Assembly: GCA_016286365.1 (NCBI GenBank)
Contig: JAEESN010000012.1
Location: 1 to 64,000, forward strand
Origin: Treponema sp.
Lineage (GTDB): Bacteria > Spirochaetota > Spirochaetia > Treponematales > Treponemataceae
Direction of reading: 5' to 3'
DNA length: 64,000 nt
The notes under the pieces are model-generated. The model was not told the DNA's origin. It saw only the letters and a list, made by a program, of their open reading frames with translations, and searched no databases. A program made the translations under genes and the position numbers. Of the stretch, positions 7,384 through 16,935 are shown in pieces (the stretch's first letter is position 1; each line of letters opens with the position of its first letter).

Positions 7384-7406
7384 GGCTGACCCAGAATTAA
7401 GCGTTC

Positions 7407-7491
7407 ACACCCCATGTTGCAATGTACACCCCATGTTGCAATGTGCACCCATGTTGCAATGTGCACCCATGTTGCAATGTGCACCCATATT
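7407..7491. repeat. Tandem array of an 18-20 bp unit
   Basis: Unit CACCCATGTTGCAATGTG in four copies (7407-7425, 7426-7445, 7446-7463, 7464-7481) plus a partial fifth. The first two copies are longer, with an extra C. The array fills the gap between the pseudouridine synthase gene and the transporter promoter. There are no spacers, so it is not a CRISPR. Confidence 0.85.
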
Positions 7492-7505
7492 AAAATCACA
7501 GGTGT

Positions 7506-7534
7506 TTGATTTTAGTTTTACCAATCATTATAAT
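7506..7534 (+). promoter_or_regulatory. Transporter promoter, near-leaderless
   Basis: TTGATT (7506-7511), 17-bp spacer, TATAAT (7529-7534). The ATG at 7543 is 9 nt past the -10 and lacks a Shine-Dalgarno. Confidence 0.6.
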
Positions 7535-7542
7535 CTCATATT

Positions 7543-8895
7543 ATGTTAGTATCACAGATTATTGCTGTTTCATTATTTTTAGTAATGTTTATATTAATCA
7601 TTCTGGAAATATTCGAAAGGCATGTTATAACAATGGGTTGCGGTATCCTCACACTGCTTTTAGTCTTTGGACTTGGAATGCACAGCATGGATGCCGTTAT
7701 GAAAACCCTTAATGTAAAAAGTATTATTTCTATGGACTTCTGGATTGTTCAGCATGCGGCAGAAGAAAGCACCGGCGGTATAAACTGGGCTACAATCATC
7801 TTTATTGCCGGCATGATGATAATGGTAGAAGGTATGGCACGAGTTGGATTTTTCAGATGGCTTTGTATGAGGCTTGCAAAGGCAGTGCATTATAAAGTGC
7901 TTCCGGTTTTTGTAAGCTTTATGATTATGTCTTCCATTCTTGCAATGTTTATAGACAGCATCACAGTTATCCTCTTTCTTGCAACCGTTACGATTGAACT
8001 TTCCCAGCTTTTAAAGTTTAATCCTCTTCCAATGGTTTTGTCGGAAATCTTCTGCGCTAACCTTGGTGGTTCTGCTACAATGTGCGGCGACCCTCCAAAC
8101 ATCATCATCGGAACAAGTCTTGGATATTCTTTCTCTGATTTCTTCTTTAATACAGGTGCAATGGCAGGAATCTGTCTTGTAATCACGATTGTGTTCTTTT
8201 TCTTTTCCTATAAAAAAGATTTAAAGGTAAAAGAGCAGGTAGATACAAAACATTTCCCAAGCCCTGAATCTGCAATCACAGATAAAAGAGGATTTATCTT
8301 TAGTATAATAATCTTTTTGATTGCGGTTGTACTTTTAGTAACTCATTCAGAAACAGGACTTACAGTTGCAACCATCGGAACTTTTATAGCAGTGCTCACT
8401 CTTATAGCAGCTCCGCGACACATACCAGAAATTCTTAAAAAGGTTGATTATAAAACTCTTCTTTTCTTTACAGGGCTATTTATGGTAGTTGGAGGTCTTG
8501 AACAGACAGGAATACTCGAGATTGTTGCAGGATTTATTGGAAAAATCTCGGGAGGCAATGTATACTTAATGATAGCGATTATTATCTGTGTTTCTGCAAT
8601 TGCAAGTGCCTTTATAGATAATATTCCTTTTGCTGCTACGATGATTCCTGTCATCCAGTCACTCAGCGTAACTACAGGCGTAAGCCTTCCTACAATGACG
8701 TGGGCCTTATCCATGGGAACAGATATAGGGGGAAGTGCAACACCAATCGGTGCAAGCGCGAATGTAGTAGGAACCTCTGTTGCTGGTAAAGCCGGATATC
8801 CTGTGGGATGGAAAGAGTATTGTAGAAAGGCAGTCCCAGCTACAATTATTGTAATGGGAATTTGTACGCTTTATATCTTTGTAAGATATTTATAA
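7543..8895 (+). CDS. ArsB/NhaD (ion transporter superfamily) membrane permease
   Basis: 450 residues with about 11 hydrophobic segments. It carries the two signature re-entrant motifs of the ion transporter superfamily: NLGGSATMCGDPPNIIIG near residue 180 and GTDIGGSATPIGASANVVG near residue 400. These belong to ArsB/NhaD/P-protein-like anion or Na+/H+ transporters in the inner membrane. No ars genes or arsenic regulator are adjacent, so arsenite export is not supported; Na+/H+ exchange or organic anion transport is as likely. An 18-bp repeat array lies upstream and could be regulatory. Confidence 0.88.
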   Translation: MLVSQIIAVSLFLVMFILIILEIFERHVITMGCGILTLLLVFGLGMHSMDAVMKTLNVKSIISMDFWIVQHAAEESTGGINWATIIFIAGMMIMVEGMARVGFFRWLCMRLAKAVHYKVLPVFVSFMIMSSILAMFIDSITVILFLATVTIELSQLLKFNPLPMVLSEIFCANLGGSATMCGDPPNIIIGTSLGYSFSDFFFNTGAMAGICLVITIVFFFFSYKKDLKVKEQVDTKHFPSPESAITDKRGFIFSIIIFLIAVVLLVTHSETGLTVATIGTFIAVLTLIAAPRHIPEILKKVDYKTLLFFTGLFMVVGGLEQTGILEIVAGFIGKISGGNVYLMIAIIICVSAIASAFIDNIPFAATMIPVIQSLSVTTGVSLPTMTWALSMGTDIGGSATPIGASANVVGTSVAGKAGYPVGWKEYCRKAVPATIIVMGICTLYIFVRYL

Positions 8896-8923
8896 CAGTT
8901 ATTTAAATGATTTGTAGGTGATT

Positions 8924-9517
8924 ATGGATAAACAGATTATCATTTCGATTGGTCGTCAGTATGGAAGTGCAGGCCATGAAATAGGACAAAAGCTTGCAGA
9001 AAAACTCGATATTCCTCTGTATGACCGAAATCTTTTTGATGAAATTGGAAAAATAAAAAACATAGATACAAATAATCTTCAGAAATATGATGAAGTTCCA
9101 AGAAAGCGTTTTTTCAGCCGTAAGGTTAAAGGATATTCAAATTCTCCCGAAGAAAATGTAGCTGAACTTCAGTTCGGGCTTTTAAAATCTAAGGCAGCTG
9201 ATGGAGATTCTTTTGTTGTTGTTGGCCGCTGTTCCGATGAGCTTTTCCGCGGAATGGAAGGCTTTGTTTCAATCTTTATTCTGGCCGACATGGACGAAAA
9301 AATTAAACGAATCATGCAGGTAAGAAATATGGACGAAAAGAAAGCCCGCGCGGCAATCGAACGTCACGATAAAAAACGAAAAGCTTATCATGATTATTTT
9401 TGTAAGAGTAAGTGGGGCGAATCTAAAACATACGACATCTGCATAAACTCAAGCAGACTTGGAATAGAAGCAACCGTAGAGTTCCTTTACGAATACATTA
9501 AAAAGACACTGGCCTAG
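8924..9517 (+). CDS. Cytidylate kinase-like family protein
   Basis: 197 residues. An N-terminal P-loop-like IISIGRQYGSAGHEIGQKLA starts a kinase fold of the cytidylate_kin2 family, and the PLYDRNLFDEIGK segment is typical of that family. RAAIERHDKKRKAYHDYF resembles the mobile lid, and YDICINSSRLG is the usual C-terminal strand. Members are found in many anaerobes, and their phosphate acceptor is not established; this is not the canonical Cmk. ATG 8924 is preferred over GTG 8918 because AGG lies 5 nt upstream. It sits 28 bp after the transporter and may be cotranscribed. Confidence 0.85.
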   Translation: MDKQIIISIGRQYGSAGHEIGQKLAEKLDIPLYDRNLFDEIGKIKNIDTNNLQKYDEVPRKRFFSRKVKGYSNSPEENVAELQFGLLKSKAADGDSFVVVGRCSDELFRGMEGFVSIFILADMDEKIKRIMQVRNMDEKKARAAIERHDKKRKAYHDYFCKSKWGESKTYDICINSSRLGIEATVEFLYEYIKKTLA

Positions 9518-9567
9518 AGTGTCCAGATTAATAATCAGAGTAAAAATAAAATTTTAAGGAATAAAAT

Positions 9568-10314
9568 ATGCAGGGATACATTCATCAGTTAGAAAGTTTT
9601 GGTTGTGCGGACGGACCTGGAAGCCGTTTTATTATTTTCTTTTCGGGATGTCCTTTACGCTGTTTATACTGCCACAATCCAGACACATGGAAGATGACTG
9701 ATGGAAAACTCTACACCGTAGAAGAACTTTTACGCGAAGCAGAAAGCTGCCGTGCCTACTGGGGGAAAAAAGGCGGAATTACCGTAAGCGGTGGTGAACC
9801 ACTTTTCCAGCTTGATTTTCTTTTGGAATTATTTACTGAATGTAAAAAAAGAAACATCAACACCTGCATAGACACTTCGGGAGCTCCTTTTACAAAAGAG
9901 GGCGAATGGTTCGAAAAGTTTAAAAAGCTCATGGAAGTAACAGACATACTTTTAATGGATATAAAGCACATAAACGAAGAAGAACACATAAAGCTTACCG
10001 GTCAGTCTGGAAAAAATATCCGCGAAATGTTTGCTTATCTTGACGAAATTAAAAAGCCTATCTGGATCCGCCACGTACTTGTCCCGGGCATTACAGATAA
10101 CGATGAATATCTTACCCAGACACGCGATTTTATCCGTACGCTTAGTAATGTAGAAAGGGTAGAGGTGCTTCCTTATCACGGACTTGGAATCATAAAGTAT
10201 AAAGACCTTGGAATTGATTATCCTCTTAAAGACACAGAAAGTCCTACAAAAGAACGCGTGCTCAATGCCAGAAAAATCCTTGAGTGCGAAAAATATACCC
10301 GCTGGCAGGATTAA
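9568..10314 (+). CDS. pflA: Pyruvate formate-lyase-activating enzyme (radical SAM)
   Basis: 248 residues. The radical SAM cluster motif is CPLRCLYC (Cys28, Cys32, Cys35), one residue off E. coli PflA numbering. SGGEPLFQ is the SAM-binding GGE motif. The enzyme installs the glycyl radical on pyruvate formate-lyase, which turns pyruvate and CoA into formate and acetyl-CoA, so anaerobic mixed fermentation is implied. No pflB is in the window; a stand-alone activase could also serve another glycyl radical enzyme, though the length and lack of extra ferredoxin clusters favour PflA. AAGGA lies upstream of the ATG. Confidence 0.92.
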   Translation: MQGYIHQLESFGCADGPGSRFIIFFSGCPLRCLYCHNPDTWKMTDGKLYTVEELLREAESCRAYWGKKGGITVSGGEPLFQLDFLLELFTECKKRNINTCIDTSGAPFTKEGEWFEKFKKLMEVTDILLMDIKHINEEEHIKLTGQSGKNIREMFAYLDEIKKPIWIRHVLVPGITDNDEYLTQTRDFIRTLSNVERVEVLPYHGLGIIKYKDLGIDYPLKDTESPTKERVLNARKILECEKYTRWQD

Positions 10315-10371
10315 TAATATTTTTACAAAACTGATATTCCTCTTAGCCGTCTGATGAGCATCTTTTCTGCA

Positions 10372-10427
10372 TTTACTTAAAATCCTTTTTTTTGTATAAT
10401 GATTTATTATTAATTTTGTATACAAAA
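10372..10427 (+). promoter_or_regulatory. gatB promoter with a downstream palindrome
   Basis: TTTACT (10372-10377), 17-bp spacer, TATAAT (10395-10400). The short leader holds a perfect palindrome TTTTGTATACAAAA (10414-10427) just before the AGAGGA Shine-Dalgarno. Confidence 0.5.
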
Positions 10428-10439
10428 CAGAGGAATTTT

Positions 10440-11981
10440 ATGATAGACAAGTGGGAAATTGTAATCGGCTGCGAAATCCATACTCAGCTTTTAACTAAAA
10501 CAAAGGCTTTCTGTTCCTGCGAAAACCGCTATGGTGGAATGCCCGACACACGTGTCTGTCCTGTTTGTCTTGGACTTCCCGGAGCAATGCCTCGTATTTC
10601 TAAAGGCTATGTTTCTTTGGGAGCAGTTGCTGGTCAGGCTTTGAACTGTAACATCGCACGCTTTACAAAATTTGACCGTAAGCATTATTTTTATCCTGAC
10701 CTTGCAAAAGGCTATCAGATTACACAGTACGATATTCCTCTTTGTACAGACGGTTATGTTGATTTACCATTCAGAAGCTTTCCTAAAGATGAACAGCCGG
10801 GCGGAGAAAAATGCCGCGACAAGAACTTTAAAGGCGAAGACTGCATCATCGATAAGGATGGCGAAAAATACCGCCGTGTCCGCGTAGAAAGAATCCATCT
10901 TGAAGAGGACGTAGGAAAATCTCTTCACCTTCAGGGTGCACACTCATACATCGACTATAACCGCTGTGGAACTCCACTTATAGAAATCGTAACAAAACCG
11001 GATATGACTAGTCCCGAAGAAGCTGCTTTATTCATGCAGACTGTTCAGGAAATCCTTCGTTATGTAAAAGTTACAAACGGTAACCTCGAAGAAGGAAATA
11101 TGAGATGCGATGCGAACATCAACCTCAACGTTTGGGAAGACGGAAAGCTCTGGCACACACCAATTTCCGAAATTAAAAACTTAAACTCATTCAAGGCAAT
11201 CCGTGATGCATGTACTTACGAAGCTCAGCGCCAGCTTAAAGAATTCCAGGAAGACCGTCAGGAATTTAACCCTGGCTTTAAGGTAACAATGGGCTGGAAC
11301 GAAGCAGAAGGTCAGACAGTTGTTCAGCGTACAAAAAACTCATTTGTAGACTATCGCTTTACAACAGAACCGGACATCAAACCATTTACAGTAAGCGAAG
11401 AACTCATTGCAAATGCAAAAGAAGCTGTTGGTGAACTTCCTGAAGCAAAACGCCAGCGCTATAAGAAGATGTACGGTATGACAGACTTCGACGTAGAAAC
11501 AATCACTTCTACAAAAGACCTTGCAATGTTCTTCGAAGACGCTGCTCAAAAATCAAAGAATCCTAAAAAGGCAGTAAACCTCATCCTTGCAGAGCTTCTT
11601 GCAGTATTAAACGAAAAGAAAGAAACAATCAACGATATAAAAATCACACCGGCTCATATTGCAGAGCTTGCAGATGCACTCGAAGACGGAAAGATTACAT
11701 CAAAACAGGGAAAAGAAGTATTTGCCGAAATGCTCTCTACAAATAAAATGCCTTCCGATATCATCAAAGAAAAAGGAATGGAAGTTGTGAGCGACAGTGG
11801 TGCAATCGAAAAGATGGTACAGGATGTCATCGCCGCAAATCCAAAAGCAGTAGAAGATTATAAATCAGGAAAGACAAACGTAGTAGGCTGGCTCATGGGT
11901 CAGGTTATGAAAGTGTCAGGTGGAAAGGCAAACCCACGCCAGGCGACAGAGCTTTTGAATAAACAGTTGTCACAGCTCTAG
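10440..11981 (+). CDS. gatB: Aspartyl/glutamyl-tRNA(Asn/Gln) amidotransferase subunit B
   Basis: 513 residues from ATG 10440 (AGAGGA 6 nt upstream); an upstream ATG at 10392 lies inside the promoter and is rejected. GatB binds misacylated Glu-tRNA(Gln) or Asp-tRNA(Asn), phosphorylates the acyl group and amidates it using ammonia from GatA. Zinc ligands CSC (Cys25, Cys27) and CPVC (Cys40, Cys43) are visible, as are KFDRKHYFYPDLAKGYQITQ and the C-terminal YqeY-like tail ending in GGKANPRQATELL. gatC and gatA are not in the window, so the subunits are encoded apart. Confidence 0.97.
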   Translation: MIDKWEIVIGCEIHTQLLTKTKAFCSCENRYGGMPDTRVCPVCLGLPGAMPRISKGYVSLGAVAGQALNCNIARFTKFDRKHYFYPDLAKGYQITQYDIPLCTDGYVDLPFRSFPKDEQPGGEKCRDKNFKGEDCIIDKDGEKYRRVRVERIHLEEDVGKSLHLQGAHSYIDYNRCGTPLIEIVTKPDMTSPEEAALFMQTVQEILRYVKVTNGNLEEGNMRCDANINLNVWEDGKLWHTPISEIKNLNSFKAIRDACTYEAQRQLKEFQEDRQEFNPGFKVTMGWNEAEGQTVVQRTKNSFVDYRFTTEPDIKPFTVSEELIANAKEAVGELPEAKRQRYKKMYGMTDFDVETITSTKDLAMFFEDAAQKSKNPKKAVNLILAELLAVLNEKKETINDIKITPAHIAELADALEDGKITSKQGKEVFAEMLSTNKMPSDIIKEKGMEVVSDSGAIEKMVQDVIAANPKAVEDYKSGKTNVVGWLMGQVMKVSGGKANPRQATELLNKQLSQL

Positions 11982-12002
11982 GGCATGTTGATAATCCTAA
12001 AA

Positions 12003-12028
12003 AAGTGTCCCGACGGACACTTTTTTTT
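12003..12028. terminator. Bidirectional terminator between gatB and the EAL gene
   Basis: AAGTGTCC (12003-12010), loop CGAC, GGACACTT (12015-12022), then a run of T. A run of A precedes the stem, so it should work for both convergent genes. Confidence 0.93.
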
Positions 12029-12044
12029 AACGGATTTCCGATTT

Positions 12045-14303
12045 TCATGGCCGCTCGATAAAATCTATAAAGTCGCGTTCAGATAATGGTTTAGAGAAGA
12101 AGTAGCCCTGAACCTGGTCGCAGTCAATCGATTTAAGGAAATCAATCTGGGCCTGTGTTTCAACTCCTTCGAATATCGTCTGTTTCTTTAAGTTCTTACT
12201 CAATTCAATCAGCTTTTCTATAAAGTTTGCAGAAGTAGAATCGATTGTGCCCGACTGTGTTGTTGAAGAAACAAGGAAGGTTCTGTCGAATTTCAAAACA
12301 TCAACCGGAATCTGTGTGAGCATGTTGAGCGAAGATTCACCGCTACCAAAGTCATCCATTGCAACCGTAAATCCTTCTTTATGTAAAAGCTCGGTAAATT
12401 CGCGAAGGGTGTTTCCGTTCATAAATGAGCGCTCAAGAATTTCAACTTCTACGAGGGAAGGCTGGATGTTGTATTTTCTGAACAAAGTCATAAAGTCGTG
12501 CATAAATTTTTCAGGCTTACTGTGACTTCTGGACATATTTACAGAAATCGGGACAACAGTGCGGTTTTCATCAATCTGCTTTTGAAGGAAGGCGAATACC
12601 CTGTCGTAAACATAATAATCAAGCTTTTTAATAAATCCGTTGCGTTCAAAAAGCGGAATAAATTCATCGGGCATCACAATTCCAAGATTAGGGCTGTTCC
12701 ATCTTACAAGCGCTTCGGCACCAACGACCTTATCAGAAATCAGTTCAATCTTAGGCTGATACATCACAAAGAATTCGCCTTTTTCCAGAGCGGCTTCCAT
12801 ATTGTTTTCGATGAATCTTTCCTTGTTGATTTTTTCGAGCAGGCGCGAATTGTAGATAGAATACTGTGTGAGCATGTTGTCTTTAATCGTGCTCTTTGCA
12901 AAAGAAGCCTGACCGATGAGTTCCTGGATTGTAGTTGTCTGTTCCCTTCCTTTAGCGCTCAAAAATGCAATACCGAATTTTGGGAAGAATGGAATATCAT
13001 AAGCTTTGATTTCTTCGGAAAGCTTTTCGTTTTCGTTTTTAAATACGTTCATCGCATTGTGGATGGAACTTACCTTAATAAAGAAATAAAAGTGATCGGC
13101 AAATCCTCGTCCTACAAGCGCATTCATCCTGAAGGAAATACTCTGAAGCTGTTCTGCAAGATATTTTATCAGGTTATCTGCCGCTTCTTCCCCGTAATTC
13201 TGATTGATGAATTTAAATCCGCGGATATCACACTCTATAAGCATGAATTTAGAATTCTGATTATGTTTTAAAAGTTTTGTTGCTTCGTGTTCAAAATGCT
13301 GCCTTGTCCATAGCTTTGTTAAAGGATCGTAGAGGGTAGCGAGCATCTGTTTTTTCTGGAAGAAATTCATCACAGCCATTTCTATTCCAAGGAACAAAAT
13401 AATTGTTGCAAGTGCGATGACAATTATAAGGAAGAATTTATGCAAGTGCTTTTGATACAGCTTATCAAAATGATTCTGTGGAATTTTAAGTGTGAGCGTC
13501 CAGTCCAGAAGAGGTATCTTTTGTGTGATGAGAGAGATTTTTTCTTCGTTTACATCAATGCTTTCGATATATTCTGAGTCGCGTTTTGCAATGTGTTCTG
13601 TAGATAAAAGTGAGTATTCAGACTGTGGCGGAACGAATTTTTTAAACAGCCATACAGGATCTGTGTGAACGATAAAATATCCTTTGCTATCCAGAATGCA
13701 GAGGAACTGATCTTTTTCAAGTTTTATCTGATTTACAAGGTCATTAAGCTTTTCTAATTTGATGGTTCCGCCTAAAGCACCCTTTACATTTCCTTGTGAA
13801 TCTTTGACAGCCTTTGCAAAAATAAGTTCGCTTTCTTCAGGGGCTTCTTCGTTCTTTAGAGTTTCAGAAATGATTAAATCCTTATTTTCAAAAAAGAGGG
13901 GATTAAAAATATCAGTGTTTTCGAACTTATATTCATCGCCGTCTGCATCGTGATAGATAAAATCCCTGTTCACATAGAAGAAACGTTTAAAATCCGGATG
14001 AATCTGACCCCTTGTTTTAGTGAGATATGAATAAATCTGTGAGTCCGAAGCCTTTTCGAAGAAATCTTTTTCGTAAACTGATGAAAGGGAAGTGATATAT
14101 AATTCGGCTCTGTCTGATATCATCTGGCCGTATCCTTCCACAATTGTCTGCATATCGGAAATATATAATTTTTCAGTTTGTTTTTTGATTGAATTAATTA
14201 GAATTGTCGAAAGAAACATTACAATAATGATTACGACAATCAGTATTATAAAGGTGGAAACCAGCTTTGCTTTTTCAGGGTTGATAAGTCTTTTATTCTT
14301 CAT
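12045..14303 (-). CDS. Membrane dCache-GGDEF-EAL signalling protein (probable c-di-GMP phosphodiesterase)
   Basis: 752 residues. A membrane helix at about 15-38, a periplasmic double-Cache-like sensor (about 40-280), a second helix (about 285-310), then GGDEF and EAL domains. The GGDEF signature is degraded (GRGFADHF in place of GGDEF), so cyclase activity is unlikely. The EAL domain keeps EALVRW, VNMS, EILERS, MDDFGSG, LKFDRTF and EGVET, so it should cut c-di-GMP to pGpG. The start is uncertain: ATG 14303 is used, while GTG 14312 would add three residues. It should link an external small ligand to motility or surface behaviour. Confidence 0.9.
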   Translation of the reverse strand: MKNKRLINPEKAKLVSTFIILIVVIIIVMFLSTILINSIKKQTEKLYISDMQTIVEGYGQMISDRAELYITSLSSVYEKDFFEKASDSQIYSYLTKTRGQIHPDFKRFFYVNRDFIYHDADGDEYKFENTDIFNPLFFENKDLIISETLKNEEAPEESELIFAKAVKDSQGNVKGALGGTIKLEKLNDLVNQIKLEKDQFLCILDSKGYFIVHTDPVWLFKKFVPPQSEYSLLSTEHIAKRDSEYIESIDVNEEKISLITQKIPLLDWTLTLKIPQNHFDKLYQKHLHKFFLIIVIALATIILFLGIEMAVMNFFQKKQMLATLYDPLTKLWTRQHFEHEATKLLKHNQNSKFMLIECDIRGFKFINQNYGEEAADNLIKYLAEQLQSISFRMNALVGRGFADHFYFFIKVSSIHNAMNVFKNENEKLSEEIKAYDIPFFPKFGIAFLSAKGREQTTTIQELIGQASFAKSTIKDNMLTQYSIYNSRLLEKINKERFIENNMEAALEKGEFFVMYQPKIELISDKVVGAEALVRWNSPNLGIVMPDEFIPLFERNGFIKKLDYYVYDRVFAFLQKQIDENRTVVPISVNMSRSHSKPEKFMHDFMTLFRKYNIQPSLVEVEILERSFMNGNTLREFTELLHKEGFTVAMDDFGSGESSLNMLTQIPVDVLKFDRTFLVSSTTQSGTIDSTSANFIEKLIELSKNLKKQTIFEGVETQAQIDFLKSIDCDQVQGYFFSKPLSERDFIDFIERP

Positions 14304-14502
14304 CGGCAACACACTTTTTTTATTGTTATAATTTTATGATAGCACAGTTTTTTGGATTGTAAACTAAAAAAATGTTTCTATTGATGTGTATAGGGGATTT
14401 TCCGTATAGATTTGTACAATTATAAATTCGTTTTTTTCAATTGAAAATATGGATTTTCGTAATATAATTAATAAAATAAAAAAAATATAATTGAGGTTCA
14501 GG

Positions 14503-16929
14503 ATGAAATACGGTTATTTTGATGATGATAACGCTGAATATGTTATCACCCGCCCGGATACTCCAACAAGCTGGAGTAATTATTTAGGTTCAACAGTTTA
14601 CGGAGCAGTAATCACTAACAATGCAGGCGGTTACGGCTTTTATAAATCTGGTGCGCAGGGAAGATTTATGCGTCTCCGCTTTAATTCTATTCCTATGGAT
14701 CAGCCTGGACGTTATTTTTACCTCCGCGATATGGATGACGGTGATTTCTGGTCTGCATCATGGCAGCCGGTAGGAAAGCCATTGGATCAGTATAAGAGTG
14801 AATGCCGTCACGGTACAGCCTATACAACGATCACTTCTGAATACAAAGGAATTAAATCAGAAACAAAATATTATGTTCCGCTCGGACAGAATTTTGAATA
14901 CTGGAGATTTAAGGTAACAAACAACAGCGATAAAAAGCGCAAAATCCGCGTATTCTCTTATTGTGAATTTACAAACCAGTGGAATACAACTCAGGATCAG
15001 GTAAACCTTCAGTATTCCTTATTCATCGTAAAGGGTCAGAAAGTAGGCGATAATCTTTTACGCTATTCAATTCAGGACAATCTTTACATTCAGCATCCTG
15101 AATACGAGGTCGGCGGTGCTTACATGAGTCAGTGGGTTGCGCTTATCGGAACCCCGATGACCGGTTTTGATACAAGCCGCGAAGCATTTATTGGTACATA
15201 CGGAAGCTACGAACATCCAAAAGTAGTTATGGAAGGTGCATGTACTAATTCAGAAGCCTTCGGCGATAACTCTTGTGGTACTGTTCAGGGCGATCTTGAG
15301 CTTAATCCGGGGGAAACAAAAGAAATCATGCTCATGCTCGGAATTGATGATGCGCTTGCAGTAGGTCAGAAGATTGTAAATGAGTATGGAAACTTTAAGC
15401 GTGCAGACGAAGAATTCGAAAAGCTTGTAAAAGCATGGCATGCACGCCTTGGTTCATTCAAGGCAATCACTCCGGACGAAGACATCAACCACACAGTAAA
15501 CGTATGGGGACTTTATAACTGTCTTATTACTTTTGCATGGAGCCGTGCTGCTTCCCTTGTTTATAACGGAGAACGCGATGGTCTTGGTTACCGCGACTCA
15601 GTTCAGGATATTCTTGGTGTGTCTGCCGCAATCCCCGAAGAAGCAGAAGAACGCCTTATACGCATGATAAGCGGTCAGTGTCAGAACGGTGGAGCTGTTC
15701 CTGTTATTTCAAAAGACTTTAATGCAGGCCACGAAAAAGCACCAAAGCCTGAAGAATTCCGCTCAGATGACTGTGAATGGTTCTTTAATGCCGTTCCATG
15801 TTATGTTGCAGAATCAGGCAATTTTGATTTTTATAATAAGGTTGTTCCTTACGCAGACGGCGGAGAAGCAACTGTATACGGTCACTTAAAACGCGCCCTC
15901 GAATTCAATCTGGAGCGTATGGGTGTAGACGGTCTTCCTTGCGGACTTTTGGCAGACTGGAACGATTGTTTAAAACTTGGCTACCACGGTGAATCCCTCT
16001 TTGTTGCCTTCCAGCTCCGCCTTGGACTTACAACTTATGCAGACATTTCTGAACGCCTTGGTAAAAAAGACGAAGCTGCATGGGCATTAAAACAGCGCGA
16101 TACCCTTGATGCAAACATCCAGAAAAAATGCTGGGACGGAAAATGGTTTGTATGGGCAATCGGCGAAGATGGTACAGTTTATGGAACAAAGACAATAGAA
16201 GAAGGTCAGATTTATCTTAATACTCAAGTATGGGCTGTTATGTCTAGTGCCGCAACACCGGAACAGGCAAAAATCTGTATGGAAAGCGTAAAGGAAAAAC
16301 TTGCAACTCCTTATGGACTTATGCTTTGTGCGCCACCATTTGTAAAGACAAGAAGCGACATCATGAGTTCTGTAGTATTCCTTCCTGGTATTAAGGAAAA
16401 TGCAGGTATCTTTAATCATACTCAAGGATGGGGTGTAATTGCAGAAGCAATGCTTGGAAACGGAGACCGCGCATACGAATATTGTAAGGCTTCCATTCCG
16501 GCTGCATATAACGATAAGGCAGAAATCCGCCAGAGCGAACCATATGTTGTAGGACAGACAACTTATTCAACATTCAGTAAGAGACCTGGAAATACAAGAA
16601 CATCATGGCTTTCGGGTGCCGGTACATGGAGTTATTATGCAATCACACAGTACATGCTTGGTATAAAACCTCAGTACGACGGAATGCTTTTTGATCCTTG
16701 TATCAATCACGAATGGGATGGCTTTACGGTTGAACGACGCTGGAGAAAGATGAATCTTCACATCGAAGTAAAAAATCCTGACCACGTTTGCCGCGGAGTA
16801 GAGTATGTGGAAGTTGATGGAAAGAAAATCGATTCTGCATACGTTCCTGTAGACCAGATTAAGGACGGTTCAAAAATCACAGTAGTGATGGGAAAGAACG
16901 CAAAGCCTGTCACAATCGAACGCGTGTAA
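14503..16929 (+). CDS. Cellobiose phosphorylase (glycoside hydrolase family 94)
   Basis: 808 residues, the usual size for the family. The N-terminus (MKYGYFDDDNAEYVITRPDTP) is characteristic. The catalytic motif ADWNDCLKLG places the likely acid Asp at 488, and the QGWGVIAEA and STFSKRPGNTRTSW regions are GH94 phosphate and glucose site segments. The enzyme splits cellobiose with phosphate into glucose-1-phosphate and glucose in the cytoplasm, saving ATP; it suggests growth on cellulose breakdown products. GAGG lies 6 nt before ATG 14503, and a TTG 12 nt upstream is rejected. No cellobiose transporter is adjacent. Confidence 0.95.
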   Translation: MKYGYFDDDNAEYVITRPDTPTSWSNYLGSTVYGAVITNNAGGYGFYKSGAQGRFMRLRFNSIPMDQPGRYFYLRDMDDGDFWSASWQPVGKPLDQYKSECRHGTAYTTITSEYKGIKSETKYYVPLGQNFEYWRFKVTNNSDKKRKIRVFSYCEFTNQWNTTQDQVNLQYSLFIVKGQKVGDNLLRYSIQDNLYIQHPEYEVGGAYMSQWVALIGTPMTGFDTSREAFIGTYGSYEHPKVVMEGACTNSEAFGDNSCGTVQGDLELNPGETKEIMLMLGIDDALAVGQKIVNEYGNFKRADEEFEKLVKAWHARLGSFKAITPDEDINHTVNVWGLYNCLITFAWSRAASLVYNGERDGLGYRDSVQDILGVSAAIPEEAEERLIRMISGQCQNGGAVPVISKDFNAGHEKAPKPEEFRSDDCEWFFNAVPCYVAESGNFDFYNKVVPYADGGEATVYGHLKRALEFNLERMGVDGLPCGLLADWNDCLKLGYHGESLFVAFQLRLGLTTYADISERLGKKDEAAWALKQRDTLDANIQKKCWDGKWFVWAIGEDGTVYGTKTIEEGQIYLNTQVWAVMSSAATPEQAKICMESVKEKLATPYGLMLCAPPFVKTRSDIMSSVVFLPGIKENAGIFNHTQGWGVIAEAMLGNGDRAYEYCKASIPAAYNDKAEIRQSEPYVVGQTTYSTFSKRPGNTRTSWLSGAGTWSYYAITQYMLGIKPQYDGMLFDPCINHEWDGFTVERRWRKMNLHIEVKNPDHVCRGVEYVEVDGKKIDSAYVPVDQIKDGSKITVVMGKNAKPVTIERV

Positions 16930-16935
16930 AAAAAT

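Noticed and set aside
7407-7491. Possible CRISPR array
   Set aside because: Units are directly contiguous with no unique spacers, and no cas genes are in the window.
7543-8895. Arsenite efflux operon
   Set aside because: The ArsB/NhaD motifs are shared with Na+/H+ and organic anion transporters, and no arsR, arsA or arsC is nearby.
12498-13271. 257-codon plus-strand frame inside the EAL gene
   Set aside because: Antisense shadow of a conserved coding gene with clear EAL and GGDEF-type motifs on the other strand.
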